This document shows, piece after piece, positions 39,537 to 49,508 of a stretch of 64,000 bases of DNA; position 1 is the stretch's first letter; every line of letters starts with the position of its first letter. A program made the position numbers and the translations under genes. Below the pieces are notes generated by a model. That model had not been told where the DNA came from, made no database searches, and worked only from the letters and a program-made list of their open reading frames with translations. The DNA is from an uncultured Pelagibacteraceae bacterium (GTDB taxonomy: Bacteria > Pseudomonadota > Alphaproteobacteria > Pelagibacterales > Pelagibacteraceae). The stretch is taken from assembly GCA_902567685.1 (NCBI GenBank), contig CACFNH010000001.1, positions 62,001 through 126,000 of the forward strand, given 5' to 3'.

Positions 39537-41101
39537 TTTAGTTCATTACAATTTATTATTTCTAAAATTAAAAAATGATCATTAGGTTTTTCTTCTTTAA
39601 AACAATTTTGAGGAATATAATTATAAACACGATCATTTATATTATATTTTGAATTAGGTTCAAAAATATATATTTTTTTTAAATCATTTTTTTTTATTAT
39701 ATTAATTAAATATTTCCTATAAGTTTCAAAATATTTAGTATCTTTCTTAGGATAACTAATTAAATCATATGTCCTACTAGGGGAATACAACTTTTCATTC
39801 AATAGTGAAGAGTAAAAATTATATTGTGACATAACCATTTTGTTATTTTTATCTTTTTCCAATTTTAAAAAAAATAGTTTTATTAAATGTATTTCTTCTT
39901 TTGGATCGTGAAAATATGGACTGATCCATTTTAAACCTTTTAAATTTTTGTGAATTTTTTCTGCTCTAATAGAGTTAGATATATTTGTATTATTTAATTC
40001 ATGAAATTTTCTATCAATATTAAATCTTTTATTATATTTTATAGTTGTAAATAAACATAATGCCAAAACAAAATAAGTAATAAATTTTTTATATTTTAGT
40101 TTTGTAGAGTTGTTATAAAAAATTAGAAATCCTGACAAAATAGGTATTAAAAAGAAAATATAAATTTGATTTTTTGTATATATTTGGTGAATCATAGTTG
40201 TAAAAAAGAAAGTTATTATAATTAAAAAGATTTCAAAATTTTTTGATTTAAAGTAGTTTTTAGTTTTCTTAAATACCAAAAAATTTAAAAAAAGGATTAT
40301 AAGGACGATTAGATGAATATACTTAAAATCCAATACTACATTTTTAAAAGTTAGCTCATACGTATCATATCTATTAATTCCTATTGATTGTGGAAATAGA
40401 AATATCTGTAATATAAATTCAGAAATAGGGATTTGTTTTGATAATAAAAAAAGGAATAATCCTACCAAAAATAGCAGTCCTCCTAGAGCATAAAAAATAA
40501 AAATATTTTTATTCTTTTTGAAAATTGCCAAATAAAAATTAATCAAACTTAACCCAAAAATTGTATAGGCCGCTGGTACTTGTTTCGAAAAAAAGGCCAT
40601 ACATAAAAAAAATGATGCAAAAAGCCAAAATAAGTCTTTATTTTTTACTATAGCAAAAATTGAAAAGTAAATCGCTATTAGTGAAAAAAAAGATGAATGT
40701 AAATCTAAAAAGGGTGTACCGCTAACAGGATACGCCAAAAAAGCAACAGCAACTGAAAGCAAAAATGATTGGGCAGAATTAATTAATAATAATCTAAATA
40801 TAAAAAATGAAAATAAGGTTATAACTACATTAAAAAAAGAAGCATGGATAAGATATGAGTACCAATTATTACCAAATATCTTAAAAAAAATAGCTTGAAA
40901 ATAGTCAATTATAAATCCATGTACGATCCAATAATCTTTTACTGGCACGTCTCCTAGCAATATTCTATATCCATTATCATAATGAATAAATGTATCTACC
41001 GGGTAAACACCACGTGAGCCTATGTAAAAATTTAAACTAAAAGAAATTATTATAAGAGGTACATAAATATAAAAATTTTTATATTCAATATATTTTGACA
41101 T
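39533..41101 (-). CDS. polytopic membrane protein, GT-C glycosyltransferase-like
   Basis: 522 residues with about ten to eleven hydrophobic segments and a C-terminal soluble part from about residue 370. The first extracytoplasmic loop contains YPVDTFIHYDNGYRILLG and KDYWIVHG, like the acidic first loop of ArnT/PMT-type GT-C enzymes that use polyprenyl-phosphate sugars. No firm DxD motif; family assignment rests on topology and loop position. It probably transfers a sugar at the outer face of the inner membrane. Third gene of the cassette; 9 bases after the aminotransferase. Confidence 0.6.
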   Translation of the reverse strand: MSKYIEYKNFYIYVPLIIISFSLNFYIGSRGVYPVDTFIHYDNGYRILLGDVPVKDYWIVHGFIIDYFQAIFFKIFGNNWYSYLIHASFFNVVITLFSFFIFRLLLINSAQSFLLSVAVAFLAYPVSGTPFLDLHSSFFSLIAIYFSIFAIVKNKDLFWLFASFFLCMAFFSKQVPAAYTIFGLSLINFYLAIFKKNKNIFIFYALGGLLFLVGLFLFLLSKQIPISEFILQIFLFPQSIGINRYDTYELTFKNVVLDFKYIHLIVLIILFLNFLVFKKTKNYFKSKNFEIFLIIITFFFTTMIHQIYTKNQIYIFFLIPILSGFLIFYNNSTKLKYKKFITYFVLALCLFTTIKYNKRFNIDRKFHELNNTNISNSIRAEKIHKNLKGLKWISPYFHDPKEEIHLIKLFFLKLEKDKNNKMVMSQYNFYSSLLNEKLYSPSRTYDLISYPKKDTKYFETYRKYLINIIKKNDLKKIYIFEPNSKYNINDRVYNYIPQNCFKEEKPNDHFLILEIINCNELK

Positions 41102-41110
41102 TTACTATTA

Positions 41111-42355
41111 TTATAGCTTAGAGCAATAAACTTCTATATTTTTTACTACAAAATCTATATGGGTCTTTTGAATTTTCGGATGGATGGGTAAGCAAACTAG
41201 TTCTTTCTCATATCTATCAGCATTAATACAAGTTTTTTTATTTTTAAACATTTTTTCACAGTTATAATAATGTTTTAATCTTACTTCTATACCTTTTTCT
41301 AAAAGAAATTTATTCAAGTGATTTTTGTTCTTAGCTAATAATGGAAAATCTAAAAAATTTTGATAATTTGAGTCAGTTATATTTATTAAATTAAATTTCT
41401 TATTTTTAATATTTGACAATTTTTTGAAATAATATTTATGTTTTGTCTTTCTTAAATTAAATATCTTTTTTCTATAGATTTTTTCTTTTATTTGATAATA
41501 AGTAGCATTGGTAGATAAATCACTTATTTTAGAAAAATAATACCTAGGAAATTTTTTGTTAATTGACCTTAATGAAGGATAAAATAAATGTAAAATTGGT
41601 TTAATATTTTTAGTATGAGAATATTTAATGATGTGTAAAAAAATATTTTTATATAAAAAGTTAAAAGACATTAATTTTAATATAATGTAAATAATTACTT
41701 GTTTGAAAAGAGGTAAAAAAAAGAAATTACTTAATTTACTCTTCTCATGATTACAGTACTCAATAAAATCTTTATTATTAGTTGATGCAGCGCCACCAAA
41801 AAAAGAAGAAATATTTTTCATAATGTTAAAACTATAAATGGTAAAATCACCAAGATTTCCAGAATAAATTTTTTTATTTTTTACTTTGGTAAAATTATCA
41901 AAATAAATTGCATTATCTTCTATTAAAATAACTTTATATTTTTTTGCTAATTTTTTTATCTTTTTCGAATCTTGATAATTATTAAACATATTAGTTAAGA
42001 CTATAGCCAGAGTCTTTTTAGATATTTTTTTTTTCAAATTACTGATATCAATAAATCCTGTTCTATAATTTATGTCACAAAATTTTATTTTTAAATTTAG
42101 ATTTGCAGCAATATTGACCATTTCAGGTAAGTTATATGCGCAAAAAATTATTTCTTTTTTATTATTCTTTTTTTTTAAAAATTTAAGTATGAAAAAAAAA
42201 GCAACTCTACATTGGCTAAATAGGGCTGTAAATTTTTTACTTGACTGTTTTGAGATAATTTTCTCAATTAAATTTCTTTTTTCTTTGATTTTATTTCTTC
42301 TAAATAAGCTAGAAAAAAAATTTAAAAAATTAAGATAAATCCATATACGAAACAT
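41111..42355 (-). CDS. DegT/DnrJ/EryC1-family sugar aminotransferase
   Basis: 414 residues. After a 50-residue Lys-rich N-terminus it has the PLP fold: AFFFILKFL near the cofactor pocket, the ring-stacking region EIIFCAYNLPEMVNIAA, VILIEDNAIYF with the pyridine-nitrogen Asp, and YSFNIMKNISSFFGGAAS with the PLP lysine in the expected place. Members aminate nucleotide-linked keto sugars for surface polysaccharides. It lies 1 base after the GMC-like oxidoreductase, which could supply the ketone. Markedly more AT-rich than mdh or suc. Active-site residues look intact; the substrate is unknown. Confidence 0.78.
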   Translation of the reverse strand: MFRIWIYLNFLNFFSSLFRRNKIKEKRNLIEKIISKQSSKKFTALFSQCRVAFFFILKFLKKKNNKKEIIFCAYNLPEMVNIAANLNLKIKFCDINYRTGFIDISNLKKKISKKTLAIVLTNMFNNYQDSKKIKKLAKKYKVILIEDNAIYFDNFTKVKNKKIYSGNLGDFTIYSFNIMKNISSFFGGAASTNNKDFIEYCNHEKSKLSNFFFLPLFKQVIIYIILKLMSFNFLYKNIFLHIIKYSHTKNIKPILHLFYPSLRSINKKFPRYYFSKISDLSTNATYYQIKEKIYRKKIFNLRKTKHKYYFKKLSNIKNKKFNLINITDSNYQNFLDFPLLAKNKNHLNKFLLEKGIEVRLKHYYNCEKMFKNKKTCINADRYEKELVCLPIHPKIQKTHIDFVVKNIEVYCSKL

Positions 42356-42356
42356 A

Positions 42357-43757
42357 TTATATTTCTTTACCGATTCTTCTAGAATTCGCCATGATCAATC
42401 CTAAAGGATATTTATTCTTTTTAAAATTTAAAACTGAACCATCAATTAAATAAATTTTTTTATTATTTCTTAGTTGACATTTTTCATTTACTGATAATTT
42501 TCCTTTTTTACCCATCAAAATAGTACCAAAATAATGAAAATCAGCTCCATATCCAGGAAAATAATTTATATAAAATGGTAAAAATCTTTTAGTTTTTTTT
42601 AAGAATTTAAAAACAGTATTATTTATTTTTTTAAAAAGTTTTTTTACATCTTTATTTTTTGAATATATTTCGTAAAAACTATTTTTTTTTTTCATAAAAA
42701 GATTTCCATGTTTAGGTTCAATTAGGATATTTGAAAAAATTAAATTTTCTCTAAAAATATTTATAATAAATTTAAAAGGACTTAAAAAAAATTTAAATTT
42801 GATAATCGCATCAATTATTATTTTATTTCCAGGTCTAAAATCAGCAGTAAATAAATATGGTTTAGATTTTGATTTTAAATGTAAATGTGAAGGTTGGAAT
42901 TTCATAGCATTCTTCCACTTATTTTTTGAAAAATATAGAGAAAACAAGCGTGGATGATGATTAATTCTTACTTCTTTACTAATATTTAAGTAATCCATAA
43001 TCAACTTAGTTGTTATTAACGTTCCACATCCTAAAATTAGTTTTTTGGTTAAAAAAGTTTTTTTTTCTTTACTATTTTTGCAATTTATTAAAACTAAATT
43101 TTTATAATCTTTTATTTCTTCAATAAAATAATTATGAAAAGTAATATTTTTTTTTTTTAGGTGTTTGTTGTAGAAATTTAATGGAGTAAGTTTATCTTTG
43201 TCTTCATTAATATCACTAAACTTGATAATTCTATTGGATTTTTTTTGAAAAGCTAAAATAGGCTCATCTAAGTATAGATCATAATTTTTATTAAAAAATT
43301 CTTTACCAATATATTGATTTTTTTCAAAAGGATTCTTTGTTGAATCGTCAAAATTTCCAATTAGACTCAATTTTTTGAAAAGTTCTTTGAAAGAGTTAAG
43401 TATTTTTATTTGTGTATTTTTTTTAAGATGATTAATATCACCTAAGATATTTTTATCTATTTGTAATCCCCAATAATTTGATAAACCTCCAAATTCTAAA
43501 GAGCCAAAAAAGTTATTTTTTTTATTTACTTTAATTTTATTAAAATGAAAATAATCTAATACCTGATTTTCTTCACCAATCATTTGGGGGGGTAAAATTT
43601 TAAAAATATGTTTATTATTAATTTTAGATTTTTCTTTTGTATTTCTTTTAAATGAAATTACATCTATTTTTTTATTTTTTTCTAAATATGAATCTATAAA
43701 AGCAAGGCTAGACAAACCTGTACCTACTAATAAAACATCGTATATTTTATTTTTCAC
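42357..43757 (-). CDS. GMC-like FAD-dependent oxidoreductase
   Basis: 466 residues, GTG start. The FAD motif [11 protein letters not shown] is near residue 11, FGGLSNYWG near 90, and the C-terminal domain [13 protein letters not shown] followed by LIDGSVLNF and [16 protein letters not shown] matches the glucose-methanol-choline family end. No signal peptide. Substrate not readable; sugar or alcohol oxidation is the family role. The GTG start overlaps the mdh stop (GTGA), so it is translationally joined to mdh although unrelated to it. First gene of the inserted cassette; more AT-rich than its neighbours. Confidence 0.72.
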   Translation of the reverse strand: MKNKIYDVLLVGTGLSSLAFIDSYLEKNKKIDVISFKRNTKEKSKINNKHIFKILPPQMIGEENQVLDYFHFNKIKVNKKNNFFGSLEFGGLSNYWGLQIDKNILGDINHLKKNTQIKILNSFKELFKKLSLIGNFDDSTKNPFEKNQYIGKEFFNKNYDLYLDEPILAFQKKSNRIIKFSDINEDKDKLTPLNFYNKHLKKKNITFHNYFIEEIKDYKNLVLINCKNSKEKKTFLTKKLILGCGTLITTKLIMDYLNISKEVRINHHPRLFSLYFSKNKWKNAMKFQPSHLHLKSKSKPYLFTADFRPGNKIIIDAIIKFKFFLSPFKFIINIFRENLIFSNILIEPKHGNLFMKKKNSFYEIYSKNKDVKKLFKKINNTVFKFLKKTKRFLPFYINYFPGYGADFHYFGTILMGKKGKLSVNEKCQLRNNKKIYLIDGSVLNFKKNKYPLGLIMANSRRIGKEI

Positions 43758-44710
43758 AAAGTTGGATCAATTTTCTTAGCGGCATCAAATAATTCTTGAA
43801 CTGCTTTGATTGATTTTTTGAAATTATTTTCCTCTTCCTTATTGAGTTTAAGTTCAATAATTTTTTCTACTCCATTTTTTCCAATAACTACTGGCACTCC
43901 AGCATATATATCTTTGACTCCATATTGGCCATTAATATGTGCAGCACAAGGCAAATGTTTTTTTAAATCTTTTAAATAACTTTCAGCCATCTCTACACCG
44001 GAAGCGGCAGGCGCATAAAAAGCTGATCCTTTTTCTAAGTATTTTACTATTTCTGCTCCACCTTTTTTTGTTCTATTCACTATTTCATCTAATTTATTTT
44101 TAGAAATCATGCCTTCATCAACGCATTGATGAATTTTTTTACCATCAATAAAAGTGTGATCTAACATTGCCACCATACTATCTCCATGACCGCCTAGAAC
44201 TAAAGATTTGATTTTTTGTACAGGGATTTTTAGCTCTTGAGATAAAAAATAAATAAATCTAGAGGAGTCAAGTATGCCAGCCATACCAACAACCTTATTG
44301 GTGGGTAAATTAGAGTATTTTTGAAGAGCCATTACAATTACATCAAGAGGGTTGGTAATACATATAACAAAAGCATTAGGAGATGTTTTTTTTACACCTT
44401 CAGCTACTTCTTTAATTATCTTGAGATTGATGCTAAGCAAATCATCTCTTGTCATGCCGGGTTTTCTAGGTACTCCTGCAGTTATAATTATAACATCAGA
44501 ATCTTTTGTATCCTCATATTTGTCAGTTCCTGACAATTTAACATTAAAACCATTTACTGGAGCAGATTGAGCTATATCTAATGCTTTGCCCTTTGCTATT
44601 CCTGAAGCAACATCAAATAAAATGATGTCCCCTAATTCCTTCAAAGCTATTAAATGTGCTAGAGTTCCTCCGATTTGTCCAGCTCCTATTAAAGTGATTT
44701 TATTTTTCAA
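43754..44710 (-). CDS. mdh: malate dehydrogenase
   Basis: 318 residues, LDH-like type. NAD motif [14 protein letters not shown] at the N-terminus, substrate Arg residues in [13 protein letters not shown] near 80-92, ITNPLDVIV, and catalytic His in LGGHGDSMV near 175. It oxidises malate to oxaloacetate. The stop overlaps the GTG start of the oxidoreductase. In relatives sucC follows mdh directly. Confidence 0.97.
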   Translation of the reverse strand: MKNKITLIGAGQIGGTLAHLIALKELGDIILFDVASGIAKGKALDIAQSAPVNGFNVKLSGTDKYEDTKDSDVIIITAGVPRKPGMTRDDLLSINLKIIKEVAEGVKKTSPNAFVICITNPLDVIVMALQKYSNLPTNKVVGMAGILDSSRFIYFLSQELKIPVQKIKSLVLGGHGDSMVAMLDHTFIDGKKIHQCVDEGMISKNKLDEIVNRTKKGGAEIVKYLEKGSAFYAPAASGVEMAESYLKDLKKHLPCAAHINGQYGVKDIYAGVPVVIGKNGVEKIIELKLNKEEENNFKKSIKAVQELFDAAKKIDPTL

Positions 44711-44726
44711 TTTTTTTCCTCTTTAT

Positions 44727-46220
44727 TTATTTCATAGTTGGCATTGTAAATTCAGGATCAGATCTTAGCCCAGATGGCCATCTAGAGGTCATGGTCTTTA
44801 ATTTAGTGTAAAATCTTACACCTTCAGGACCATGCATGTGCTGATCGCCAAATAAAGATCTTTTCCATCCACCAAAACTATGAAATGCAACAGGCACTGG
44901 AATGGGTATATTTATACCTACCATACCAATCTTAGCTTTGTTAGAAAAGGTCCTCGCAGAGTCTCCGTCCCTGGTAAATATACTCACTCCATTTCCAAAT
45001 TCATGATCATTTACTAGCTGCAAGGCTTCATCAAAATTTTTTACTCTTACTACTGATAAGACTGGTCCAAATATTTCTTCCTTATAAATTCTCATATCTT
45101 TCTTTACATGATCAAATAAACAACCTCCCAAGTAGTGTCCATTTTCATATCCTTGAAGTTTAAATTTTCTCCCATCAACAATAAGTTTAGCTCCTTCTTT
45201 TACTCCAAGATCAACGTAGCTTTTTACTTTTTCTAAATGTTCTTTAGTAACTAAAGGTCCCATTTCAGATTTTTTATCCATTCCTGGACCAATCTTCAGA
45301 GCTTCAACTTTTTTAGCTAAATTTTTTACAAGATCATCTCCAACATTTCCCACTGCTACTGCTACTGATTGAGCCATACACCTTTCTCCAGCAGAACCAT
45401 AAGCTGCTCCCATTAAACCATTAACTGCTTGTTCCAAATCACAATCTGGCATTACAACACAATGATTTTTGGCGCCTCCTAAGGCTTGAACTCTTTTTTC
45501 ATTTTTAGCACAGTTCTCATAAATATATTTTGCTATAGGAGTAGACCCAACAAAGCTTACAGCTAAAACATCTTTGTTTTTAATTATTGCATCTACAGAT
45601 TCTTTATCCCCATTAACAACATTAAATACTCCTTTTGGTAACCCAGCTTCTAAAAATAATTCAGCTAATTTAATTGAACAAGAAGGATCTTTTTCTGAAG
45701 GTTTTAGTACAAAAGTATTTCCACATGCTATAGCCATTGGAAACATCCACATAGGCACCATAGCAGGAAAGTTAAAAGGAGTAATACCTGCACAAACTCC
45801 TAATGGTTGTCTTGTTGACCAACTGTCGACATTTGTTCCTACATTCTCAGTAAATTCGCCCTTCAACATCTGGGGAATTCCACAAGCATATTCTACTACT
45901 TCTAACCCTCTGACTAATGATCCTTTTGCGTCCTCATAAACTTTTCCATGTTCTGAAACAATAGTTTTAGTAAGTTCATCAGAATTTTTTTCTATTAATT
46001 CTTTAAACTTAAACATTATTCTGGCTCTTTGAATTGGTGGTTTGTTGGACCAAGACTCAAAAGCTTTTTTTGCAGACTCTACTGCATAGTTTAAATCTTT
46101 TGCAGTCCCGAGTTTTACTTCTGCGCTTTGTTCTCCCGTGGCTGGATTGAATACTTTTCCAGTTCTTTTTGAATCTCCTGAAAAATTCTTACCTTCTATA
46201 AAATGTTCGATTAATTTCAT
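44727..46220 (-). CDS. mmsA: CoA-acylating methylmalonate-semialdehyde dehydrogenase
   Basis: 497 residues, aldehyde-dehydrogenase superfamily. ITPFNFPAMVPMWMFPMAIACGN near 143-165, GGAKNHCVVMPDCD near 255, catalytic Cys in GSAGERCMAQS near 285, and IPIPVPVAFHSFGGWKRS near 450, a signature of MmsA. It converts methylmalonate or malonate semialdehyde to propionyl- or acetyl-CoA, in valine and beta-alanine or myo-inositol breakdown. It sits between sdhB and mdh. Confidence 0.93.
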   Translation of the reverse strand: MKLIEHFIEGKNFSGDSKRTGKVFNPATGEQSAEVKLGTAKDLNYAVESAKKAFESWSNKPPIQRARIMFKFKELIEKNSDELTKTIVSEHGKVYEDAKGSLVRGLEVVEYACGIPQMLKGEFTENVGTNVDSWSTRQPLGVCAGITPFNFPAMVPMWMFPMAIACGNTFVLKPSEKDPSCSIKLAELFLEAGLPKGVFNVVNGDKESVDAIIKNKDVLAVSFVGSTPIAKYIYENCAKNEKRVQALGGAKNHCVVMPDCDLEQAVNGLMGAAYGSAGERCMAQSVAVAVGNVGDDLVKNLAKKVEALKIGPGMDKKSEMGPLVTKEHLEKVKSYVDLGVKEGAKLIVDGRKFKLQGYENGHYLGGCLFDHVKKDMRIYKEEIFGPVLSVVRVKNFDEALQLVNDHEFGNGVSIFTRDGDSARTFSNKAKIGMVGINIPIPVPVAFHSFGGWKRSLFGDQHMHGPEGVRFYTKLKTMTSRWPSGLRSDPEFTMPTMK

Positions 46221-46244
46221 AGTCTTTATTGCTTAAATAAGCTT

Positions 46245-47018
46245 TTAACTTGTTGCAAGCATTTTTTTTATAGAAGCTATTGCTTTTGCTGGATTTAATC
46301 CCTTTGGACAAGCATTAGTACAATTCATAATCGTGTGGCATCTATAAAGTTTTAATTCATCGGCGACTTTCTTTAATCTTTCCTTCCTGTCTTCATCTCT
46401 GCTGTCCACAATCCATCTGTAAGCTTGCAGTAAAACAGCAGGTCCTAAATATTTGTCTCCATTCCACCAATAACTAGGGCAAGAAGTTGAACAACAAGCA
46501 CACATGATACATTCGTAAAGCCCATTCAATTTTTTTCTATCTTCTTTTGATTGTAAGTTTTCCTTGTTTTCATTTGTTTTTGAAGTTTTCAACCATGGTT
46601 CAACTGACTCATATTGTTTGTATAAAGTACTAAGATCGCCAATTAAATCTTTTAACACTTTTAAATGAGGTAGAGGATAAACGTTTATATCTCCTTTTAT
46701 TTCTGAATGAGGTTTAGTGCAAGCCAGACCATTTTTTCCATCCATATTCATTGCACAAGATCCACAAACACCATGGGCACAAGATCTTCTGTAAGCTAAA
46801 GAAGGATCAATTTCATTTTTAATTTTGTTTAAAACATCTAAAACTTTAGAAGGACAATTGTCCATATCAACTTCGTAGGTATCAATTCTTGGATTTTTTC
46901 CAGAAGATGGATCCCATCTGTAAACATTAACTTTTCTAATATTTTTAGAACCTGTAGTATCTTTATAATAAGTACCTTTTTCAACTTTTGAATTTTGAGG
47001 TAAATTTATTTGAACCAT
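46245..47018 (-). CDS. sdhB: succinate dehydrogenase iron-sulfur subunit
   Basis: 257 residues. The 2Fe-2S cysteines are in [24 protein letters not shown] (split here as two motif groups), then 4Fe-4S and 3Fe-4S ligands in [17 protein letters not shown] and [17 protein letters not shown]. It carries electrons from SdhA to the quinone site. One-base overlap with sdhA. Confidence 0.96.
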   Translation of the reverse strand: MVQINLPQNSKVEKGTYYKDTTGSKNIRKVNVYRWDPSSGKNPRIDTYEVDMDNCPSKVLDVLNKIKNEIDPSLAYRRSCAHGVCGSCAMNMDGKNGLACTKPHSEIKGDINVYPLPHLKVLKDLIGDLSTLYKQYESVEPWLKTSKTNENKENLQSKEDRKKLNGLYECIMCACCSTSCPSYWWNGDKYLGPAVLLQAYRWIVDSRDEDRKERLKKVADELKLYRCHTIMNCTNACPKGLNPAKAIASIKKMLATS

Positions 47019-48793
47019 TAGTAAACTCTTTCTTTAGGTGGAAAATATTGTACATCATTTGTTAAGGTAGTTCTATGAACAGGTCGATAATCAATTTTTG
47101 TTTTACTACCATTACACCAAGACAAAGTATGTTGCATAAATTTTTTATCATCTCTTTTTGGAAAATCCTCTCTCGCGTGGGCACCTCTACTTTCTTTTCT
47201 ATGATATGCGGAGTCCATAGTCGTTATGGCCTGTCTGATTAAATTATCAAATTCTAAAGTTTCAACCAAATCAGTGTTAAATATCAAAGATTTGTCTTTA
47301 ACAGCAATAGACTCCATTTCTTCAAATGGTTTTCTTATTTCTTTTGTTCCTTCCTTTAAAGTTTTTTCTGTTCTAAACACTGCGCATTTAGACTGCATTA
47401 CTTTTTGCATTGATAATCTTAAATCTGCTGTATTGATATTTCCATTCCCATTTCTTAAGCTGTCAAACCTTTGTAAAGATTTGTCTGTTTCTGATTTAGA
47501 TATTTCTTCATGTAACATCCCAGGTTTAACTATTTCAGCAGCTCTTTTAGCGGCGGCTTTTCCAAAAACTACAAGATCAATTAATGAGTTTGAACCAAGT
47601 CTGTTTGCTCCATGAACAGATACACATGCTGCTTCACCGATAGCCATAAGTCCTGGAACAGTTTGTTCTGAACCATTCATTGTTATAACCTCAGCTTTAT
47701 AATTTGTTGGAATGCCTCCCATGTTATAGTGAACTGTTGGAACTACTGGAATTGGTTCTTTAGTAACATCTACGTTTGCAAATAATTTTGATGACTCTGA
47801 TATTCCTGGAAGTCTTTCTTCTATTACTTTTGGATCTAAATGATCTAAGCGCAGATGAACGTGATCTTTTTCTTTACCTACGCCTCTTCCTTCATTGATT
47901 TCTATGGCTATTGATCTGCTTACTACATCTCTTGAAGCAAGATCTTTAGCTTTAGGAGCATAGCGTTCCATAAATCTTTCTCCTTTAGAATTTAATAAAT
48001 AGCCTCCTTCTCCTCGGACACCTTCAGAAATTAGTGTTCCATGTCCGTAGATGCCAGTTGGATGAAACTGAACAAATTCCATATCCTGAAGAGGTAGACC
48101 CGCTCTTAAAACCATTGCATTACCATCACCTGTACATGTATGTGCAGAAGTTGCAGAATAGTAAATTTTTCCATAGCCGCCTGTTGCTATAATTGTAATA
48201 TGGGCTCTGAATCTGTGTATAGTTCCATCGTTTAAATTCCAAGCTAATATACCTTTGCATTGTCCATTTTTCATTAAAAGATCTAAAGCAAAATACTCAA
48301 TAAAAAATTCAGTATTATGTTTCAAAGCTTGCCCATACAAAGTATGTAATATAGCGTGACCAGTTCTATCTGCAGCAGCACAAGTTCTTTGTACTGTTTC
48401 ATTACCATAATTTTTTGTCATACCTCCAAAAGATCTTTGATAAATTTTTCCATCTTCAGTTCGGCTAAAAGGAACACCATATTTTTCTAATTCCAAAACA
48501 GCTTTAGGTGCTTCTTTGCATAAATACTCGATACAATCTTGATCTCCTAACCAGTCTGACCCTTTAACAGTATCATACATATGCCAACGCCAATCATCTT
48601 CCCCCATATTTCCTAAAGCAGCAGATATTCCTCCTTGGGCTGCTGAAGTATGACTTCTAGTAGGAAAGACTTTTGATATACATGCTGTTTTTAATCCTGC
48701 TTCGCTGAGTCCCACTGCTGCTCTTAACCCTGATCCTCCAGCGCCTAAAACTACTACATCATATTCGTGGTCTATAATTTTATAAGAGTTCAT
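47018..48793 (-). CDS. sdhA: succinate dehydrogenase flavoprotein subunit
   Basis: 591 residues. FAD motif [20 protein letters not shown], covalent-flavin His in SHTSAAQGG near residue 48, catalytic [11 protein letters not shown] and the RGARAR-type loop near 290 replaced by [13 protein letters not shown], plus [10 protein letters not shown] and [10 protein letters not shown]. It oxidises succinate to fumarate. It overlaps sdhD by 4 bases. Confidence 0.97.
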   Translation of the reverse strand: MNSYKIIDHEYDVVVLGAGGSGLRAAVGLSEAGLKTACISKVFPTRSHTSAAQGGISAALGNMGEDDWRWHMYDTVKGSDWLGDQDCIEYLCKEAPKAVLELEKYGVPFSRTEDGKIYQRSFGGMTKNYGNETVQRTCAAADRTGHAILHTLYGQALKHNTEFFIEYFALDLLMKNGQCKGILAWNLNDGTIHRFRAHITIIATGGYGKIYYSATSAHTCTGDGNAMVLRAGLPLQDMEFVQFHPTGIYGHGTLISEGVRGEGGYLLNSKGERFMERYAPKAKDLASRDVVSRSIAIEINEGRGVGKEKDHVHLRLDHLDPKVIEERLPGISESSKLFANVDVTKEPIPVVPTVHYNMGGIPTNYKAEVITMNGSEQTVPGLMAIGEAACVSVHGANRLGSNSLIDLVVFGKAAAKRAAEIVKPGMLHEEISKSETDKSLQRFDSLRNGNGNINTADLRLSMQKVMQSKCAVFRTEKTLKEGTKEIRKPFEEMESIAVKDKSLIFNTDLVETLEFDNLIRQAITTMDSAYHRKESRGAHAREDFPKRDDKKFMQHTLSWCNGSKTKIDYRPVHRTTLTNDVQYFPPKERVY

Positions 48794-49119
48794 AAACTTA
48801 ATCTAAAAATTACCAATATTGTTAATGTTGGAACTATTATAGCAAATAAATAGAGTAATTTATTTGCGACATTTTTAATTTCTTGTTTCTCAATATAGTC
48901 CTCAAATATCTCACTTATACTTAATGCTGAATAAAAAAAAGCAAGAATCATTAAAAGTGAAGTTAAAAATTTTGAAGGTTGAGTAGTAAAAAATGCTAAA
49001 ACTTCATCAAAGCTTTTATCATAAATTGCTACTAAATTAATTATAAACCATATCATCAATGGCAATAGAGCAATTGAACTTAACTTTAAAAATATCCACT
49101 TTTTAGTAGCTTGCACCAT
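48790..49119 (-). CDS. sdhD: succinate dehydrogenase membrane anchor SdhD, heme ligand His replaced
   Basis: 109 residues, three membrane segments. From FFTTQPSKF it aligns without gaps to E. coli SdhD: the quinone-site Asp-Tyr pair is kept (Asp74-Tyr75, in FEDYIEK), but the position of the heme b ligand His71 is Tyr63 (FFYSALS). The whole protein contains no histidine at all. It helps form the quinone site and anchors SdhAB. Its partner SdhC has also lost its ligand. It starts 5 bases after sdhC and overlaps sdhA by 4. Confidence 0.88.
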   Translation of the reverse strand: MVQATKKWIFLKLSSIALLPLMIWFIINLVAIYDKSFDEVLAFFTTQPSKFLTSLLMILAFFYSALSISEIFEDYIEKQEIKNVANKLLYLFAIIVPTLTILVIFRLSL

Positions 49120-49124
49120 TTTTG

Positions 49125-49508
49125 TTACAATTGTCTTCCCAATAAATAAATTAAAACTGTTAATATAAAAGAACCAAAAATAACTATTAGACCAGTTATC
49201 CTAGAAGTTTTTAACTCAAAACCGTAGCCTAAATCCCAAAATAAATGTCTAATTTCACTTAAAATTTGAAAACTAAAAGACCAAATAATTCCAATAATGA
49301 TAAACTTGCCTAGGAAGGAGTTCAAAATATTTTCTATAAATTCATATCTTGTAACTCCAAGCAGCAAAGATGAAATCCAAATAGATATAAAGGTTAATGC
49401 TATAATATTTATAACTCCTGTAATCCGATTTGAAATAGATATTAAAGATGAAATATGCCAGCTATAAATTTGAATATGGGGAGACAAAGGATTGTTTTTA
49501 TTTTTCAT
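49125..49508 (-). CDS. sdhC: succinate dehydrogenase cytochrome b556 subunit SdhC, heme ligand His replaced
   Basis: 127 residues, three membrane segments. N-terminal SPHIQIYSW and SISNRITGV match the SdhC signature; the quinone-site Ser and Arg (Ser24, Arg28) are kept, while the usual His between them (E. coli His30) is Asn27. Aligning the conserved IRHLFWDLGYG block puts Gln81 (codon CAA, 49266-49268) at the heme-ligand position (E. coli His84); His88 matches E. coli His91, which is not the ligand. It shares its first base with the asd stop. Confidence 0.9.
   Translation of the reverse strand: MKNKNNPLSPHIQIYSWHISSLISISNRITGVINIIALTFISIWISSLLLGVTRYEFIENILNSFLGKFIIIGIIWSFSFQILSEIRHLFWDLGYGFELKTSRITGLIVIFGSFILTVLIYLLGRQL

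Noticed and set aside
38901-43757. Cassette as an insertion sequence or prophage
   Set aside because: No transposase, integrase, terminal repeats or target duplication seen; genes are metabolic and codirectional with the host operon.
45574-45939. 121-residue plus-strand frame inside mmsA
   Set aside because: Fully opposite a well-conserved gene, no motif; typical antisense shadow.
47226-47615. 129-residue plus-strand frame inside sdhA
   Set aside because: Antisense of a conserved flavoprotein region; no independent signal.
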